Assembly (NCBI GenBank): GCA_002699585.1
Contig: PABP01000021.1
Coordinates: 434,001 to 498,000 of the forward strand
Reading direction: 5' to 3'
DNA: 64,000 bases
DNA from: Anaerolineaceae bacterium
Lineage (GTDB): Bacteria; Chloroflexota; Anaerolineae; Aggregatilineales; Phototrophicaceae
Shown here: piece after piece, positions 45,397 through 54,449 of the stretch
Layout: each line of letters starts with the position of its first letter
Numbering within the stretch: the stretch's first letter is position 1
The notes under the pieces: generated by a model
What the model saw: the letters and a program-made list of their open reading frames with translations, nothing else
Databases searched by the model: none
Told to the model about the DNA's origin: nothing
Position numbers and translations under genes: made by a program

Positions 45397-45433
45397 GGGA
45401 TGCCACTCGGCATCCCTCAATCGCTGTGCGATT
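45397..45433 (+). other. Two tandem hairpins between leuA and leuC
   Basis: GGGATGCC-actc-GGCATCCC (45397-45416) is followed by AATCGC-tgt-GCGATT (45419-45433). Both stems are perfect and neither has a T run. They look like mRNA stability or processing elements rather than terminators. Confidence 0.6.
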
Positions 45434-45488
45434 ATCTCAAAGTCAATGAAACACAGTCTATGTAGAAGTATTGAGGATAGTGAATCCA

Positions 45489-46934
45489 ATGGGAAATCAG
45501 TCAACACCGCAGACACTCTTCGAAAAAGTGTGGAACAACCATATCATTCGGCCCCAGACCGAAACCACACCTGCGGCCCTTTATATCGATCTGCATCTGG
45601 TCCATGAAGTGACCTCACCGCAGGCTTTCTCCTTGCTGCGGGAACGCGGTCTTAAGGTGCGCCGCCCGGACCAGACCTTGGGCACGATGGACCATAGCAC
45701 GCCAACCACGCCCCGTAACGACCTGGGTATTATCCCGGTGTTGGATATGCAGGCCTCGGCTCAGCTCGACCAGTTCACAAAGAACTGCGAAGATTTCGGC
45801 ATCCCGATGTACTCCCTGGGTACCGAAAATCAGGGTATTGTGCATGTTATCGGACCGGAGCAGGGCTTTACCCAACCGGGCATGACTATCGTCTGTGGCG
45901 ATAGCCACACCAGCACGCATGGTGCCTTTGGTGCGCTGGCCTTTGGTATCGGCACCAGTGAAGTCGGTCACGTCCTGGCGACCCAGACCTTACTGCAATA
46001 CAAGCCCAAGACAATGGCCGTTCGCGTCAACGGCACGCTGGCCGATGGTGTCGTCGCCAAAGACATTATCCTGGCTGTTATCGCTAAGATTGGTGTGGGC
46101 GGTGGCACGGGCCATGTCTTCGAATATATGGGATCTGCGATTCGTAACCTTTCCATGGAAGGTCGCATGACCATCTGCAATATGAGCATTGAAGGTGGCG
46201 CGCGTGCTGGTATGGTCGCACCCGATGAAACGACCTTTGAATGGGTCAATGGCCGCCCATATGCGCCTCAGGGTGCTGACTTCGACAAAGCTGTCGAGTT
46301 CTGGCGTACGCTGCCCTCAGACGAAGGCGCCCAGTTCGATGCTGAGGTCGTGCTCAATGCCGATGAACTGATCCCCATGATTACCTATGGTACCAATCCC
46401 GGCATGGGTATGCCGATTGATGGCCGCGTGCCCGATCCAGACAAGCAGGCAACAGTTTCCGAGCGCATGGCGATGGACAAAGCCCTGACTTACATGGGCT
46501 TGCAACCTAATGAGCCGCTCCTCGGCAAGAAGGTGGATGTGGTTTTCCTGGGTAGCTGTACCAACTCGCGTATTAGCGACCTGCGCTTGGCCGCCAAGAT
46601 GATGGATGGTCAGAAGGTTGCCGATGATGTCCGCATGATGGTCGTTCCGGGTAGCCAGCAGGTCAAGAAGCAGGCCGAGCAAGAAGGCCTGGACGAAATC
46701 TTCAAAGCAGCAGGTGCGGAATGGCGTGAAGCGGGTTGCTCCATGTGTATTGCCATGAATGGCGACCAATTGGCTCCTGGCCAGTATGCTGTCAGCACCA
46801 GCAACCGTAACTTTGAAGGTCGCCAGGGCAAGGGCGGGCGCACTTTCCTGGCCAGCCCCTTGACGGCTGCCGCAACCGCTATCAATGGCCACATCACTGA
46901 CCCACGTACTCTGTACGTCCCGGAAATGGCATAG
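45489..46934 (+). CDS. leuC: 3-isopropylmalate dehydratase large subunit
   Basis: ATG 45489 gives the usual start ([17 protein letters not shown]); a GTG at 45480 is closer to the GAGG site, so the exact start is uncertain. The 481-residue aconitase-family protein has the 4Fe-4S ligands in [10 protein letters not shown] and [12 protein letters not shown], and [23 protein letters not shown]. With LeuD it isomerises isopropylmalate and also citramalate-derived methylmalate. A 9-bp gap separates it from leuD. Confidence 0.95.
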   Translation: MGNQSTPQTLFEKVWNNHIIRPQTETTPAALYIDLHLVHEVTSPQAFSLLRERGLKVRRPDQTLGTMDHSTPTTPRNDLGIIPVLDMQASAQLDQFTKNCEDFGIPMYSLGTENQGIVHVIGPEQGFTQPGMTIVCGDSHTSTHGAFGALAFGIGTSEVGHVLATQTLLQYKPKTMAVRVNGTLADGVVAKDIILAVIAKIGVGGGTGHVFEYMGSAIRNLSMEGRMTICNMSIEGGARAGMVAPDETTFEWVNGRPYAPQGADFDKAVEFWRTLPSDEGAQFDAEVVLNADELIPMITYGTNPGMGMPIDGRVPDPDKQATVSERMAMDKALTYMGLQPNEPLLGKKVDVVFLGSCTNSRISDLRLAAKMMDGQKVADDVRMMVVPGSQQVKKQAEQEGLDEIFKAAGAEWREAGCSMCIAMNGDQLAPGQYAVSTSNRNFEGRQGKGGRTFLASPLTAAATAINGHITDPRTLYVPEMA

Positions 46935-46943
46935 GAGGTTATC

Positions 46944-47552
46944 ATGGAACCCATTAACAAAATCTCTGGTAAGATCGCGCCCCTACCTATGAATGATGTG
47001 GACACTGATCAGATCATTCCGGCGCGTTTCTTGAAGACGACTAACAAAGACGGTTTGGGTCAGCAGTGTTTCTTCGATTGGCGCTACACCGCCGATGGCG
47101 GCCTGCGTGAGGACTTCATCCTCAACCAGCCGGAATATCAGGATGCATCTGTCTTGATTGCTGGCAATAACTTTGGCTGTGGTAGCTCGCGTGAGCACGC
47201 CCCTTGGGCGCTGCAAGGTATGGGCTGGAAGGCCGTTGTCAGCACGGAATTTGCAGACATCTTCCGCAATAACTCGCTCAAAAATGGCCTGATTCCGATC
47301 ATCGTGGATGACGAAACGCATCGCCAACTGATGAGCCTCGCTGAAGAAGATCCGACGACGGAAGTATCCATCAACCTGGAAGACCAGCAGCTTATCCTGC
47401 CGGATGGCCGCAAAGTCGAGTTCCCGATTGATGGCTTCAGCAAGTATTGCTTGCTCAACGGGGTAGACCAACTCGGGTATCTTATGGGTTTAGAAGATGA
47501 GATCGTCGAATACGAAGGATCTCACGATAAGCGCGTCGTCACAACAGCATAG
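46944..47552 (+). CDS. leuD: 3-isopropylmalate dehydratase small subunit
   Basis: A strong ATAGGAGG site is 7 bp before the ATG. The 202-residue swivelling-domain protein has DVDTDQIIPARFLK and the substrate motif GNNFGCGSSREHAPWAL, then FADIFRNNSLKNGL. It forms the active enzyme with LeuC. Length is typical. Confidence 0.96.
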   Translation: MEPINKISGKIAPLPMNDVDTDQIIPARFLKTTNKDGLGQQCFFDWRYTADGGLREDFILNQPEYQDASVLIAGNNFGCGSSREHAPWALQGMGWKAVVSTEFADIFRNNSLKNGLIPIIVDDETHRQLMSLAEEDPTTEVSINLEDQQLILPDGRKVEFPIDGFSKYCLLNGVDQLGYLMGLEDEIVEYEGSHDKRVVTTA

Positions 47553-47593
47553 AACGCTGTCTGACGCGCGGCTGCGACAAACTGGAGAAAGTG

Positions 47594-49186
47594 ATGAATC
47601 AAGTACAGGTAGCAATCTACGATACAACACTCCGTGATGGGACTCAACGCGAAGGTATTTCGCTTTCTCTGGCAGATAAACTGCGAATTACGCGCTTGCT
47701 GGACGATTTGGGCGTGGCCTATATCGAAGGCGGTTGGCCTGGTTCCAACCCCAAAGATGCGGCCTACTTCAAAGAAGTCCAGAACCTTGACTTGAAACAT
47801 GCCAGGGTTGCGGCCTTTGGCTCGACCTGCCGCAAGGGCACAGAACCAGCCGATGATGGCAATATCCAGGCCCTGGTGGATGCCAATACCGAGGTTGTGA
47901 CGCTCGTCGGCAAAACGTCTATGCTGCACGTCACGGATGTATTGCAAACGACGCCCGACGAAAACCTGCGTATGATCCGGGAGAGCGTGCGTTATCTGAA
48001 GTCGCTCGGCAAAGAAGTTGTCTACGACGCCGAACACTTCTTCGATGGGGCCAAGCTCGATATGGAATACGCCTTCGACACGCTGCAAGCTGCGCGCGAT
48101 GGCGGCGCAGATGCCATTGTGCTATGTGATACCAATGGCGGCTCTATGCCCTGGGAAGTCACGGAATTTGTGACAAAAACGCGCACACTATTCCCTGAAA
48201 TTGAGATTGGTATCCATACCCATAATGATGGTGAACTGGCAGTTGCCAATAGCTTGGCAGCAGTCCAGGCCGGCGCTGCCCATGTCCAGGGGACGATCAA
48301 CGGCTATGGCGAACGCTGTGGTAACGCCAATCTGTGCAGCATCATCCCAGATTTGCAGCTTAAGTTGGGTATCGACTGCCTGCCGGACCCCAAACGTCTC
48401 AATTCGCTGACCTATCTGGCACGGACCATTGCGGAAATCGCCAACATCGCACCGGATAGCCACAGCGCCTATGTGGGCCGTAGCGCTTTTGCTCATAAGG
48501 GCGGTATCCATGTGGCTGCCATCCGTCGCAATGTCGATAGCTACCAGCATATCGACCCGGCGCTCGTCGGCAACAAGATGCGCATTTTACTCTCTGACCT
48601 GTCCGGTCGTGGCAACGTACTCAGCAAAGCAGAGGAACTTGGTCTGGATGTGAGTAAGGCAGAGGCCTCCCAGGTCTTGGAAGAGATCAAACTGCTGGAA
48701 AATGACGGTTATGTCTTTGAAGGTGCGGAAGCCTCGGTTGCTGTCCGGTTGCATCGCAATAAGCCAGATTACGAACCCATCTTTAGCCTGATCGACTTCT
48801 CGGTCATTGTTGAAGATCGCCGTGGTCGTGGCCAGGTATCAGAAGCGATGGTCAAGCTGGATGTCAGCGGTGAAGTCGTTCATACAGCGGCTGAGGGCAA
48901 CGGCCCGGTCAATGCGCTGGACTTGGCGCTGCGTAAAGCGCTGGTCCCGCTGTATCCTGATCTTGCTAGCTTCCAGCTTGTGGATTACAAGGTGCGTATC
49001 CTCGATAGTAGCAGCGCGACGGCGGCTACAACCCGTGTCTTGATCGATACGCAGTGTGGCGGCACTCGTTGGAGCACAGTCGGCGCGGGGACGGATATTA
49101 TTCGAGCAAGTTGGCTGGCTCTGGTCGATGCCGTGGAATATGGACTCAGCATCGTCTGTGCTGAGGGCGTCCCGGTAGTGACTTAG
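47594..49186 (+). CDS. cimA: (R)-Citramalate synthase
   Basis: GGAG lies 6 bp before ATG 47594. The 530-residue LeuA-family protein has YDTTLRDGTQREGISLSLADK and EGGWPGSNPKD, which mark the citramalate synthase branch, plus HTHNDGELAVANSLAAV, a linker with KGGIHVAA, and an allosteric C-domain. It condenses pyruvate and acetyl-CoA, opening the threonine-independent route to 2-ketobutyrate for isoleucine. LeuC, LeuD and LeuB in the same operon can complete that route. Confidence 0.92.
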   Translation: MNQVQVAIYDTTLRDGTQREGISLSLADKLRITRLLDDLGVAYIEGGWPGSNPKDAAYFKEVQNLDLKHARVAAFGSTCRKGTEPADDGNIQALVDANTEVVTLVGKTSMLHVTDVLQTTPDENLRMIRESVRYLKSLGKEVVYDAEHFFDGAKLDMEYAFDTLQAARDGGADAIVLCDTNGGSMPWEVTEFVTKTRTLFPEIEIGIHTHNDGELAVANSLAAVQAGAAHVQGTINGYGERCGNANLCSIIPDLQLKLGIDCLPDPKRLNSLTYLARTIAEIANIAPDSHSAYVGRSAFAHKGGIHVAAIRRNVDSYQHIDPALVGNKMRILLSDLSGRGNVLSKAEELGLDVSKAEASQVLEEIKLLENDGYVFEGAEASVAVRLHRNKPDYEPIFSLIDFSVIVEDRRGRGQVSEAMVKLDVSGEVVHTAAEGNGPVNALDLALRKALVPLYPDLASFQLVDYKVRILDSSSATAATTRVLIDTQCGGTRWSTVGAGTDIIRASWLALVDAVEYGLSIVCAEGVPVVT

Positions 49187-49214
49187 CCGAAGTCAATCAA
49201 TAAAACAGAAACAC

Positions 49215-49240
49215 AAGGCGCACTCGCTGGTGCGCCTTTT
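49215..49240 (+). terminator. Terminator between cimA and leuB
   Basis: AAGGCGCAC-tcgctg-GTGCGCCTT is a perfect 9-bp stem followed by TTCG. The T run is short, so termination may be partial, with leuB at the distal end of the operon. Confidence 0.65.
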
Positions 49241-49276
49241 CGTTGTAAATAAATAGCAAACAGCAAAGGATGAGGA

Positions 49277-50344
49277 ATGAAAGCGACAATTGCGACTTTA
49301 CCCGGTGATGGCATCGGCCCAGAAGTCATGGTAGAAACGCTGCGCGTACTTGATGTAATCGCCGATAAATTTGGCCATGATTTTACGATTACCGAGGGCC
49401 TGATTGGTGGCATCGCCATTGATGAAACGGGCAATCCGCTGCCGGATGAAACTATTGCCACTTGTGAACAAGCCGACGCTATTTTATTGGCAGCAGTTGG
49501 CGGCCCCAAATGGTCCGACCCGATGGCCAGCGTACGCCCGGAACAAGGCCTGCTCAAGATTCGCCAGCATTTTGGCCTGTTTGCGAACTTGCGCCCGGTA
49601 AAGACCTATCCTGCCTTGGCCAGCCATGCACCGCTGCGTGCAGATTTGCTGGAAGGTGTGGACATCCTCATCGTGCGTGAATTGACAGGCGGTGTTTACT
49701 TCGGCCAGCGCGAAGAAATGAACGACGAAGGGTCGGCTTACGACACGATGATTTACTCTCGACCGGAAGTCGAGCGCGTCGCCCATGTCGCCTTCAGGGC
49801 CGCTCAGAAGCGCGGTGGCAAGCTGACATCAGTCGACAAGGCCAACGTGCTGGCATCCATGCGTTTGTGGCGCAAAACAGTCGTTGAGGTCGCTGAAGAC
49901 TATGAAGATGTCGAACTGGATCATTTGCTGGTCGATGCCTGCACCATGCACCTGCTGACTCGCCCGGCCAGTTTTGATGTCATCGTGGCTGGCAACATGT
50001 TCGGCGACATCCTCAGCGATGAAGCATCGGTTTTGGCGGGTTCGCTCGGTATGCTGCCCTCGGCATCACTCGGTTCGGAGCGTTTCGGCCTCTATGAACC
50101 GGTACACGGCTCCGCGCCGGATATTGCCGGACAGGGCAAGGCCAATCCGATTGGCATGTTCCTGAGCTTGGCGATGCTGCTGCGTTACAGCCTGGAACTG
50201 GAAGCAGAAGCTGTCGCTATTGAAGAAGCGGTTGATGCTGTTCTGGCTGATGGCTTGCGCACCGCTGACATCGCCCGTAAAGGTGAAGATGTGGCAACGA
50301 CAGGGCAGTTCACACAAGCTGTTATTGCTAAGCTCAGTGCCTAG
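49277..50344 (+). CDS. leuB: 3-isopropylmalate dehydrogenase
   Basis: The ATG follows AGGATGAGGA. The 355-residue enzyme has LPGDGIGPEVM, the Arg-rich substrate region (RPEQGLLKIRQHF, LRADLLEGVDILIVRELTGGVYFG), the catalytic Lys in TSVDKANVL, and GSAPDIAGQGKANPIG. It oxidises isopropylmalate and probably methylmalate for the citramalate route. Its TAG stop shares CTAG with the convergent gene's stop, a 4-bp overlap. Confidence 0.97.
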   Translation: MKATIATLPGDGIGPEVMVETLRVLDVIADKFGHDFTITEGLIGGIAIDETGNPLPDETIATCEQADAILLAAVGGPKWSDPMASVRPEQGLLKIRQHFGLFANLRPVKTYPALASHAPLRADLLEGVDILIVRELTGGVYFGQREEMNDEGSAYDTMIYSRPEVERVAHVAFRAAQKRGGKLTSVDKANVLASMRLWRKTVVEVAEDYEDVELDHLLVDACTMHLLTRPASFDVIVAGNMFGDILSDEASVLAGSLGMLPSASLGSERFGLYEPVHGSAPDIAGQGKANPIGMFLSLAMLLRYSLELEAEAVAIEEAVDAVLADGLRTADIARKGEDVATTGQFTQAVIAKLSA

Positions 50345-52257
50345 TTATTGCTCATAAAATCGGTGGCATCTGGGGCTTCTGTATGGGGGCTGTAGGTGCC
50401 ACCTGTGACCTGTAAGGCTTCGAATTCATTCATCGCCAGCGCACTGACCAAAAACATCAGTCGACGATTATCGAGGTCCAATGTCTGCCAGGTCATTGCC
50501 CGCAGGCTGACGAACGACAGCGCCAGATAATACTCCAGCCAGCTATTGATGTGCCGAGCGATGATGCCGCGTATAGTGACGATAATCGACATCGCATCGG
50601 TGAGTTCGTTGTTGCGAGTGACGGGTTGCTTACCGCGATTCAGTGAAATTAAACCCTCGATAATTTCATACGCGCCTTTCCACCCAGGGCTGGCTAATGG
50701 CTGGATCAACTCATTGAGCAGGCTCATTTCCAGTGTGATCCAGTCGAAAATCGTGTGACCCTCGCGCGTTTGCCCAAAGTCAATTAAAAGCGGGCTATCC
50801 TGGGGCCCGATCATGATGTTGCCCAGATGTAAATCCCCGTGTATGGTGCTCAGGGTACTGTCGATAGTCGTTTCTAGCAGCGCGTTGTAGTGCTCAAGCG
50901 GGTTCGGCATGCGCAGTTCATTATAGACAATGTGCTGCCCACTGATGTCGAACTCAGGTTCCAGGGAACGGGCCGCATTCCGTAGCTGCTCATTTCGCGT
51001 TTTCCAGACACGTCCCACAAATCGCTCAACAATTTCACCTCTAAAGTACATCTCCTGCTCAAAATCCAGGCCGCGTACTTCAACCTGATAGGCGCGCGTC
51101 AGGTGGCTGCCCTGGCCGAGCGCTAGTTGGATCGCATTGCGCTCTGGATTGACTTTTTGCACGGTAAAATTCTCGACCATCACCAGATCGCCATATTGTA
51201 AGGTATTAACGCGCTGGCGTTTGATCGGATAGCGCAAGATATGGACCCCCGGCGGTGTCGTATCCGATTGCACCACTTCGAGCGTCAGGACAGGCGGCAG
51301 CAACCAGTCGTACTCCTGCCACGCCTCAAATCGATAGGCGCGGTTCTGCTTCCACCAGCGGTCGCCGAAGCCGTTGTACAGGCTGTCTTCCAGCCATTGC
51401 TGCGTATAGCTGTGTGTCCAGCTTGTGATTGCCTGTGCTAGCGTACTAGGATTGCCGCTGTTGTCAGTGATAAATGTGTATTTGATCGCTGCCAGGTCAG
51501 AAGACTCCGGTGCTGTGGGCTTTTCTTCCAGACGCGCTGTCAGCGGTGGTAGGGTACCCTTCACATATCGATCATAGCGCTGGGCTTCGTCCAGTATGGC
51601 ATCAGTAGCCCCAACTTTGACAACAACAGCAGCATCTTCGCGCCCATCCGGCTGTGTCGGCGTGACGACTAGCAGGCGCGCTGTGGTATAGCCCCCTGTC
51701 AGCAACTGCTCAATCCGAATTTGTCCGTAGCCGTGGAACATACGCCGCAACACAAACAATTCTTCTTTGCTCAGGCTGCCTTCAAATGAAGAAGCAAAAT
51801 CAACTTTGACAAATGGTTGAGAGGCATCCGACGTCGACGGGCGGCTGAAAATGGTGTCTCTAAACTGCGCAATATCAATGCCGAGTGCGCGTAGTACCAG
51901 CACAGGCATGTTGTCGTATTCATCGAGCAATGCCAGCAGGACGTCACGCTCATGGATGTGGTCACGACCTTCTTCAGAGGCTGCATCCTGGGCGATATCT
52001 AGCACGATTTCGGTACGGGGTGTATTGGGTATCCCGGCCCACAGCCGATGTCGACTGCCTTTGCCAATCTTGCGGCGAATCGCGTCGATGACATACTCTG
52101 GCGTCAAACCATATTCAGCGATCGTCGTACTTGCAAGGCCATTCGTGATTTCCAGCAGGGCAATAAAAAGATGCTCAACGCCCAGATAGTAGTGCCGCAT
52201 CCGGTGAGCTTCTTGACGTGCTGTGATGAGAATATCTTTTAAAGGGACGTAAGACAT
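50341..52257 (-). CDS. Clp N-domain fused to an APH/kinase-like domain
   Basis: The 638-residue protein starts with a two-repeat Clp N-terminal domain (about 1-140, LITARQEAHRMRHYYLGVEHLFIALLE). An aminoglycoside-phosphotransferase/protein-kinase-like domain follows with an intact set of motifs: VVVKVG (K214), helix Glu E224, catalytic HGDLHLGN (D475, N480) and IDFG (D493). A beta-rich insertion of about 130 residues (about 310-440) splits the lobes. No ATPase of ClpA/B/C type is present. The kinase should be active by motif; target unknown. The preceding gene, 3 bp upstream, encodes an FHA phosphopeptide reader, which suggests a signalling pair. Confidence 0.75.
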   Translation of the reverse strand: MSYVPLKDILITARQEAHRMRHYYLGVEHLFIALLEITNGLASTTIAEYGLTPEYVIDAIRRKIGKGSRHRLWAGIPNTPRTEIVLDIAQDAASEEGRDHIHERDVLLALLDEYDNMPVLVLRALGIDIAQFRDTIFSRPSTSDASQPFVKVDFASSFEGSLSKEELFVLRRMFHGYGQIRIEQLLTGGYTTARLLVVTPTQPDGREDAAVVVKVGATDAILDEAQRYDRYVKGTLPPLTARLEEKPTAPESSDLAAIKYTFITDNSGNPSTLAQAITSWTHSYTQQWLEDSLYNGFGDRWWKQNRAYRFEAWQEYDWLLPPVLTLEVVQSDTTPPGVHILRYPIKRQRVNTLQYGDLVMVENFTVQKVNPERNAIQLALGQGSHLTRAYQVEVRGLDFEQEMYFRGEIVERFVGRVWKTRNEQLRNAARSLEPEFDISGQHIVYNELRMPNPLEHYNALLETTIDSTLSTIHGDLHLGNIMIGPQDSPLLIDFGQTREGHTIFDWITLEMSLLNELIQPLASPGWKGAYEIIEGLISLNRGKQPVTRNNELTDAMSIIVTIRGIIARHINSWLEYYLALSFVSLRAMTWQTLDLDNRRLMFLVSALAMNEFEALQVTGGTYSPHTEAPDATDFMSNN

Positions 52258-52260
52258 GTC

Positions 52261-52617
52261 TTAGCCATCCGACTGTATGCGGAGCCAGGTCCGCCCGATT
52301 CTGAACAACTGACCGACTTCAATGGGCACGATGCCCTTCACAGGAATATCGTTGAAGAAGTCGCTTTTGTTTTCAATAAATGTGCCATTGGTGCTGCTGT
52401 TATCTTCTAGCCACCATCGGGAATCGCGCCAGTGCAAATAGGCATGCTGACGCGATACGAAGGTATCGTTGCGTAGCCGTAGCACATTGTCCTCACGCCG
52501 ACCGATGCTGATTTTCCAGTGACCCTCATTTATCGCGCCATCGGCATTGGCGTCGAAGGGGAGTTGGGTGCCATCTTCGACACCACTCATAATGATGATG
52601 GTCATGGTTAAATCCAT
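52261..52617 (-). CDS. FHA-domain protein
   Basis: The 118-residue protein is a single FHA domain with SIGRREDNVLRL, SRQHAYLHW, WWLEDNSSTNGTF and a closing IGRTWLRI. FHA domains bind phosphothreonine peptides, and the Arg, Ser and Asn-Gly-Thr residues needed are present. An internal ATG at 52605 may be the real start (GGATTTAACC before it). It lies 3 bp before the Clp-N/kinase gene and they are surely co-transcribed. Confidence 0.9.
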   Translation of the reverse strand: MDLTMTIIIMSGVEDGTQLPFDANADGAINEGHWKISIGRREDNVLRLRNDTFVSRQHAYLHWRDSRWWLEDNSSTNGTFIENKSDFFNDIPVKGIVPIEVGQLFRIGRTWLRIQSDG

Positions 52618-52748
52618 TAGCTAACGACCTCACTATCCATTGCTGTTTGATCTCGCTAAGCAGCATGTCAGTCTAAACGCAAGTCCAATAGGTATAATGC
52701 CATAAACCAGCGCTGCTTATCAAGCAGGCCAAAATAACTATTGTTATG

Positions 52749-52773
52749 AAAAAGGCCACATCATGATGTGGCC
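52749..52773 (-). terminator. Terminator after murA
   Basis: A perfect 10-bp palindrome, GGCCACATCA/TGATGTGGCC (52754-52773), is followed on the minus strand by five T. It lies 27 bp after the murA stop. Confidence 0.75.
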
Positions 52774-52799
52774 CATTCACAAGTCAGTTCATAGCCGGT

Positions 52800-54116
52800 T
52801 TAGAGGAGCGCGGGTTCTGGCAGGGTTGTTTCCGTGACGATGCGCTCAATGCGACCGCCCAATTGCTGGAGTTGCACCTCAATGGCTTCGTGGCCACGGT
52901 CGATCTGATAACCATTCTCAATCAGTGTTTCACCTTCAGCACCGACGCCTGCCAAGACAAGGCATGCCCCGGCCCGGATGCTGGCCGCACGCACGTTGGC
53001 GGCTTTCAGTGCCTTGACGCCGTTGACGATACACACGTTGTTCTGGCTGATAATGATGTCCGCGCCCATCTCAATCAGGCCATCCACGAAGTCGTAGCGG
53101 TTTTCGAAGATACGCTCACGGATGAAGCTCTTGCCATTGGCTACCGTCGATAGGGCAGCGATACACGGCTGCAAATCAGTCGGGAAGCCGGGGTAGAACT
53201 CGGTCATGATATTAATCGGATTAATGATGTCACCAGGGGTACGACGCACTCGAATGCTATCCGGCGTTGTATCAATGCCGATGCCCATCTGGTCGAGTTT
53301 GGCCAGCACCAGTCGCAAATGCTCTGGCTCGGCATCCCGGATGGTGATATCGCCCCCCACCAGTGCAGCTGACATCAGCAGTAAGCCAGCGACAAGGCGG
53401 TCCGGGATGGGCGTGTATTCTACAGCTTGCAGTTCTTCAACACCCTCAATCGTCAATCGGCGTGTGCCAATGCCGCTGATGTTCGCGCCCATCTTGGCCA
53501 GGTAATGGCAGAAGTCGATGACTTCCGGCTCCACCGAGGCATTCTCAATAATGGTCGTGCCTGTTGCCAGAGAGGCCCCGATGAGCAGGTTCTCAGTACC
53601 GGTATGGCTGGGTAGGTCCAGGTACAGCTGGGAGCCAACCAGGCGCTCGCGCGGGTTATTGATGATGGTTGTGCCATCTTCCAGATAGTCAACGTCCGCA
53701 CCCAGGCGTGCAAAGCCGCGATGGTGGAAATCAATTTTTCGTGTGCCGATGTCGCAGCCACCAATACCGGGCAGTCGCACATAGCCCAGACGCGTAATCA
53801 TGGGGCCAAGAAATAGTACAGAACCTCTAAAGCGCTCAGTAATGTCTACAGGCAGCGTGCCCGTATTCACATTGGATGCATCAATCGTGACGGTGTGTGT
53901 CTCGCGGTCATGCTCGACTTCTGCGCCGACCAGCGTTGCTAACTCCAGCGCACGCCGGACGTCAGCAATATCGGGGACACCGTGTAAAACCGTCTGTCCC
54001 TCTTTAGGGATCAACGCCGTTGCGATCATCGGCAAGATGGCATTTTTGCTGCGCTGGGCTTGGATATGGCCAGACAGCGGTTTGCCACCATTTATCTTGA
54101 ATGCAATATCACTCAT
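52800..54116 (-). CDS. murA: UDP-N-acetylglucosamine 1-carboxyvinyltransferase
   Basis: ATG 54116 follows GGAGGA 7 bp upstream; a longer frame to 54164 has no site. The 438-residue EPSP-synthase-fold protein has the catalytic Lys in QRSKNAILP, the Cys loop LPGIGGCDIGTRKID (Cys that fosfomycin normally alkylates), and RAGACLVLAG. It starts peptidoglycan synthesis by adding enolpyruvate to UDP-GlcNAc. The presence of murA fits a wall-bearing cell with LysM proteins. It is divergent from the SAM riboswitch unit. Confidence 0.94.
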   Translation of the reverse strand: MSDIAFKINGGKPLSGHIQAQRSKNAILPMIATALIPKEGQTVLHGVPDIADVRRALELATLVGAEVEHDRETHTVTIDASNVNTGTLPVDITERFRGSVLFLGPMITRLGYVRLPGIGGCDIGTRKIDFHHRGFARLGADVDYLEDGTTIINNPRERLVGSQLYLDLPSHTGTENLLIGASLATGTTIIENASVEPEVIDFCHYLAKMGANISGIGTRRLTIEGVEELQAVEYTPIPDRLVAGLLLMSAALVGGDITIRDAEPEHLRLVLAKLDQMGIGIDTTPDSIRVRRTPGDIINPINIMTEFYPGFPTDLQPCIAALSTVANGKSFIRERIFENRYDFVDGLIEMGADIIISQNNVCIVNGVKALKAANVRAASIRAGACLVLAGVGAEGETLIENGYQIDRGHEAIEVQLQQLGGRIERIVTETTLPEPALL

Positions 54117-54270
54117 GCAAAGTTCCTCCACGTCATGCGCGCCAAGTTTGATACACGCCGTCATAATTTACAAGTCCGCGTCGGAGAATAGCCTATTTTG
54201 CGTAAGGTTCTTGCTTTTTGTGGATTAGCATGGTAATTTTGGGGATAGTTAACAATCTAAAACTGTTTAA

Positions 54271-54377
54271 CTCTTATCCAGAGCGGGCGAGAGATCGGCT
54301 CTATGACCCCGCGGCAACCCCCGTACGGCAACGGGAAGGTGCTAACTCCGACAGAGGTAAAGTCTGGTAGATGAGGG
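54271..54377 (+). promoter_or_regulatory. SAM-I riboswitch aptamer
   Basis: The core matches SAM-I: P1 CTCTTATC (54271-54278) with GATGAGGG (54370-54377), AGAGcGGgcGAGAGA, GGCTCTATGA, CCGCGGCAACC, a P3 arm CCCGT/ACGGG, then AAGGTGCTAACTCC and a P4 arm. It lies before a methionine-pathway gene, as expected. Its ligand binding should turn the gene off through the terminator downstream. The 400-bp gap upstream of cystathionine gamma-synthase holds this element and its terminator; the promoter was not identified with confidence. Confidence 0.92.
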
Positions 54378-54449
54378 TGGACACCTGGCTATTGTGTGCC
54401 AGGACACAGCCGAGACTGATGCCACAGTCTTTTATTGTGCCTTTGTTCA

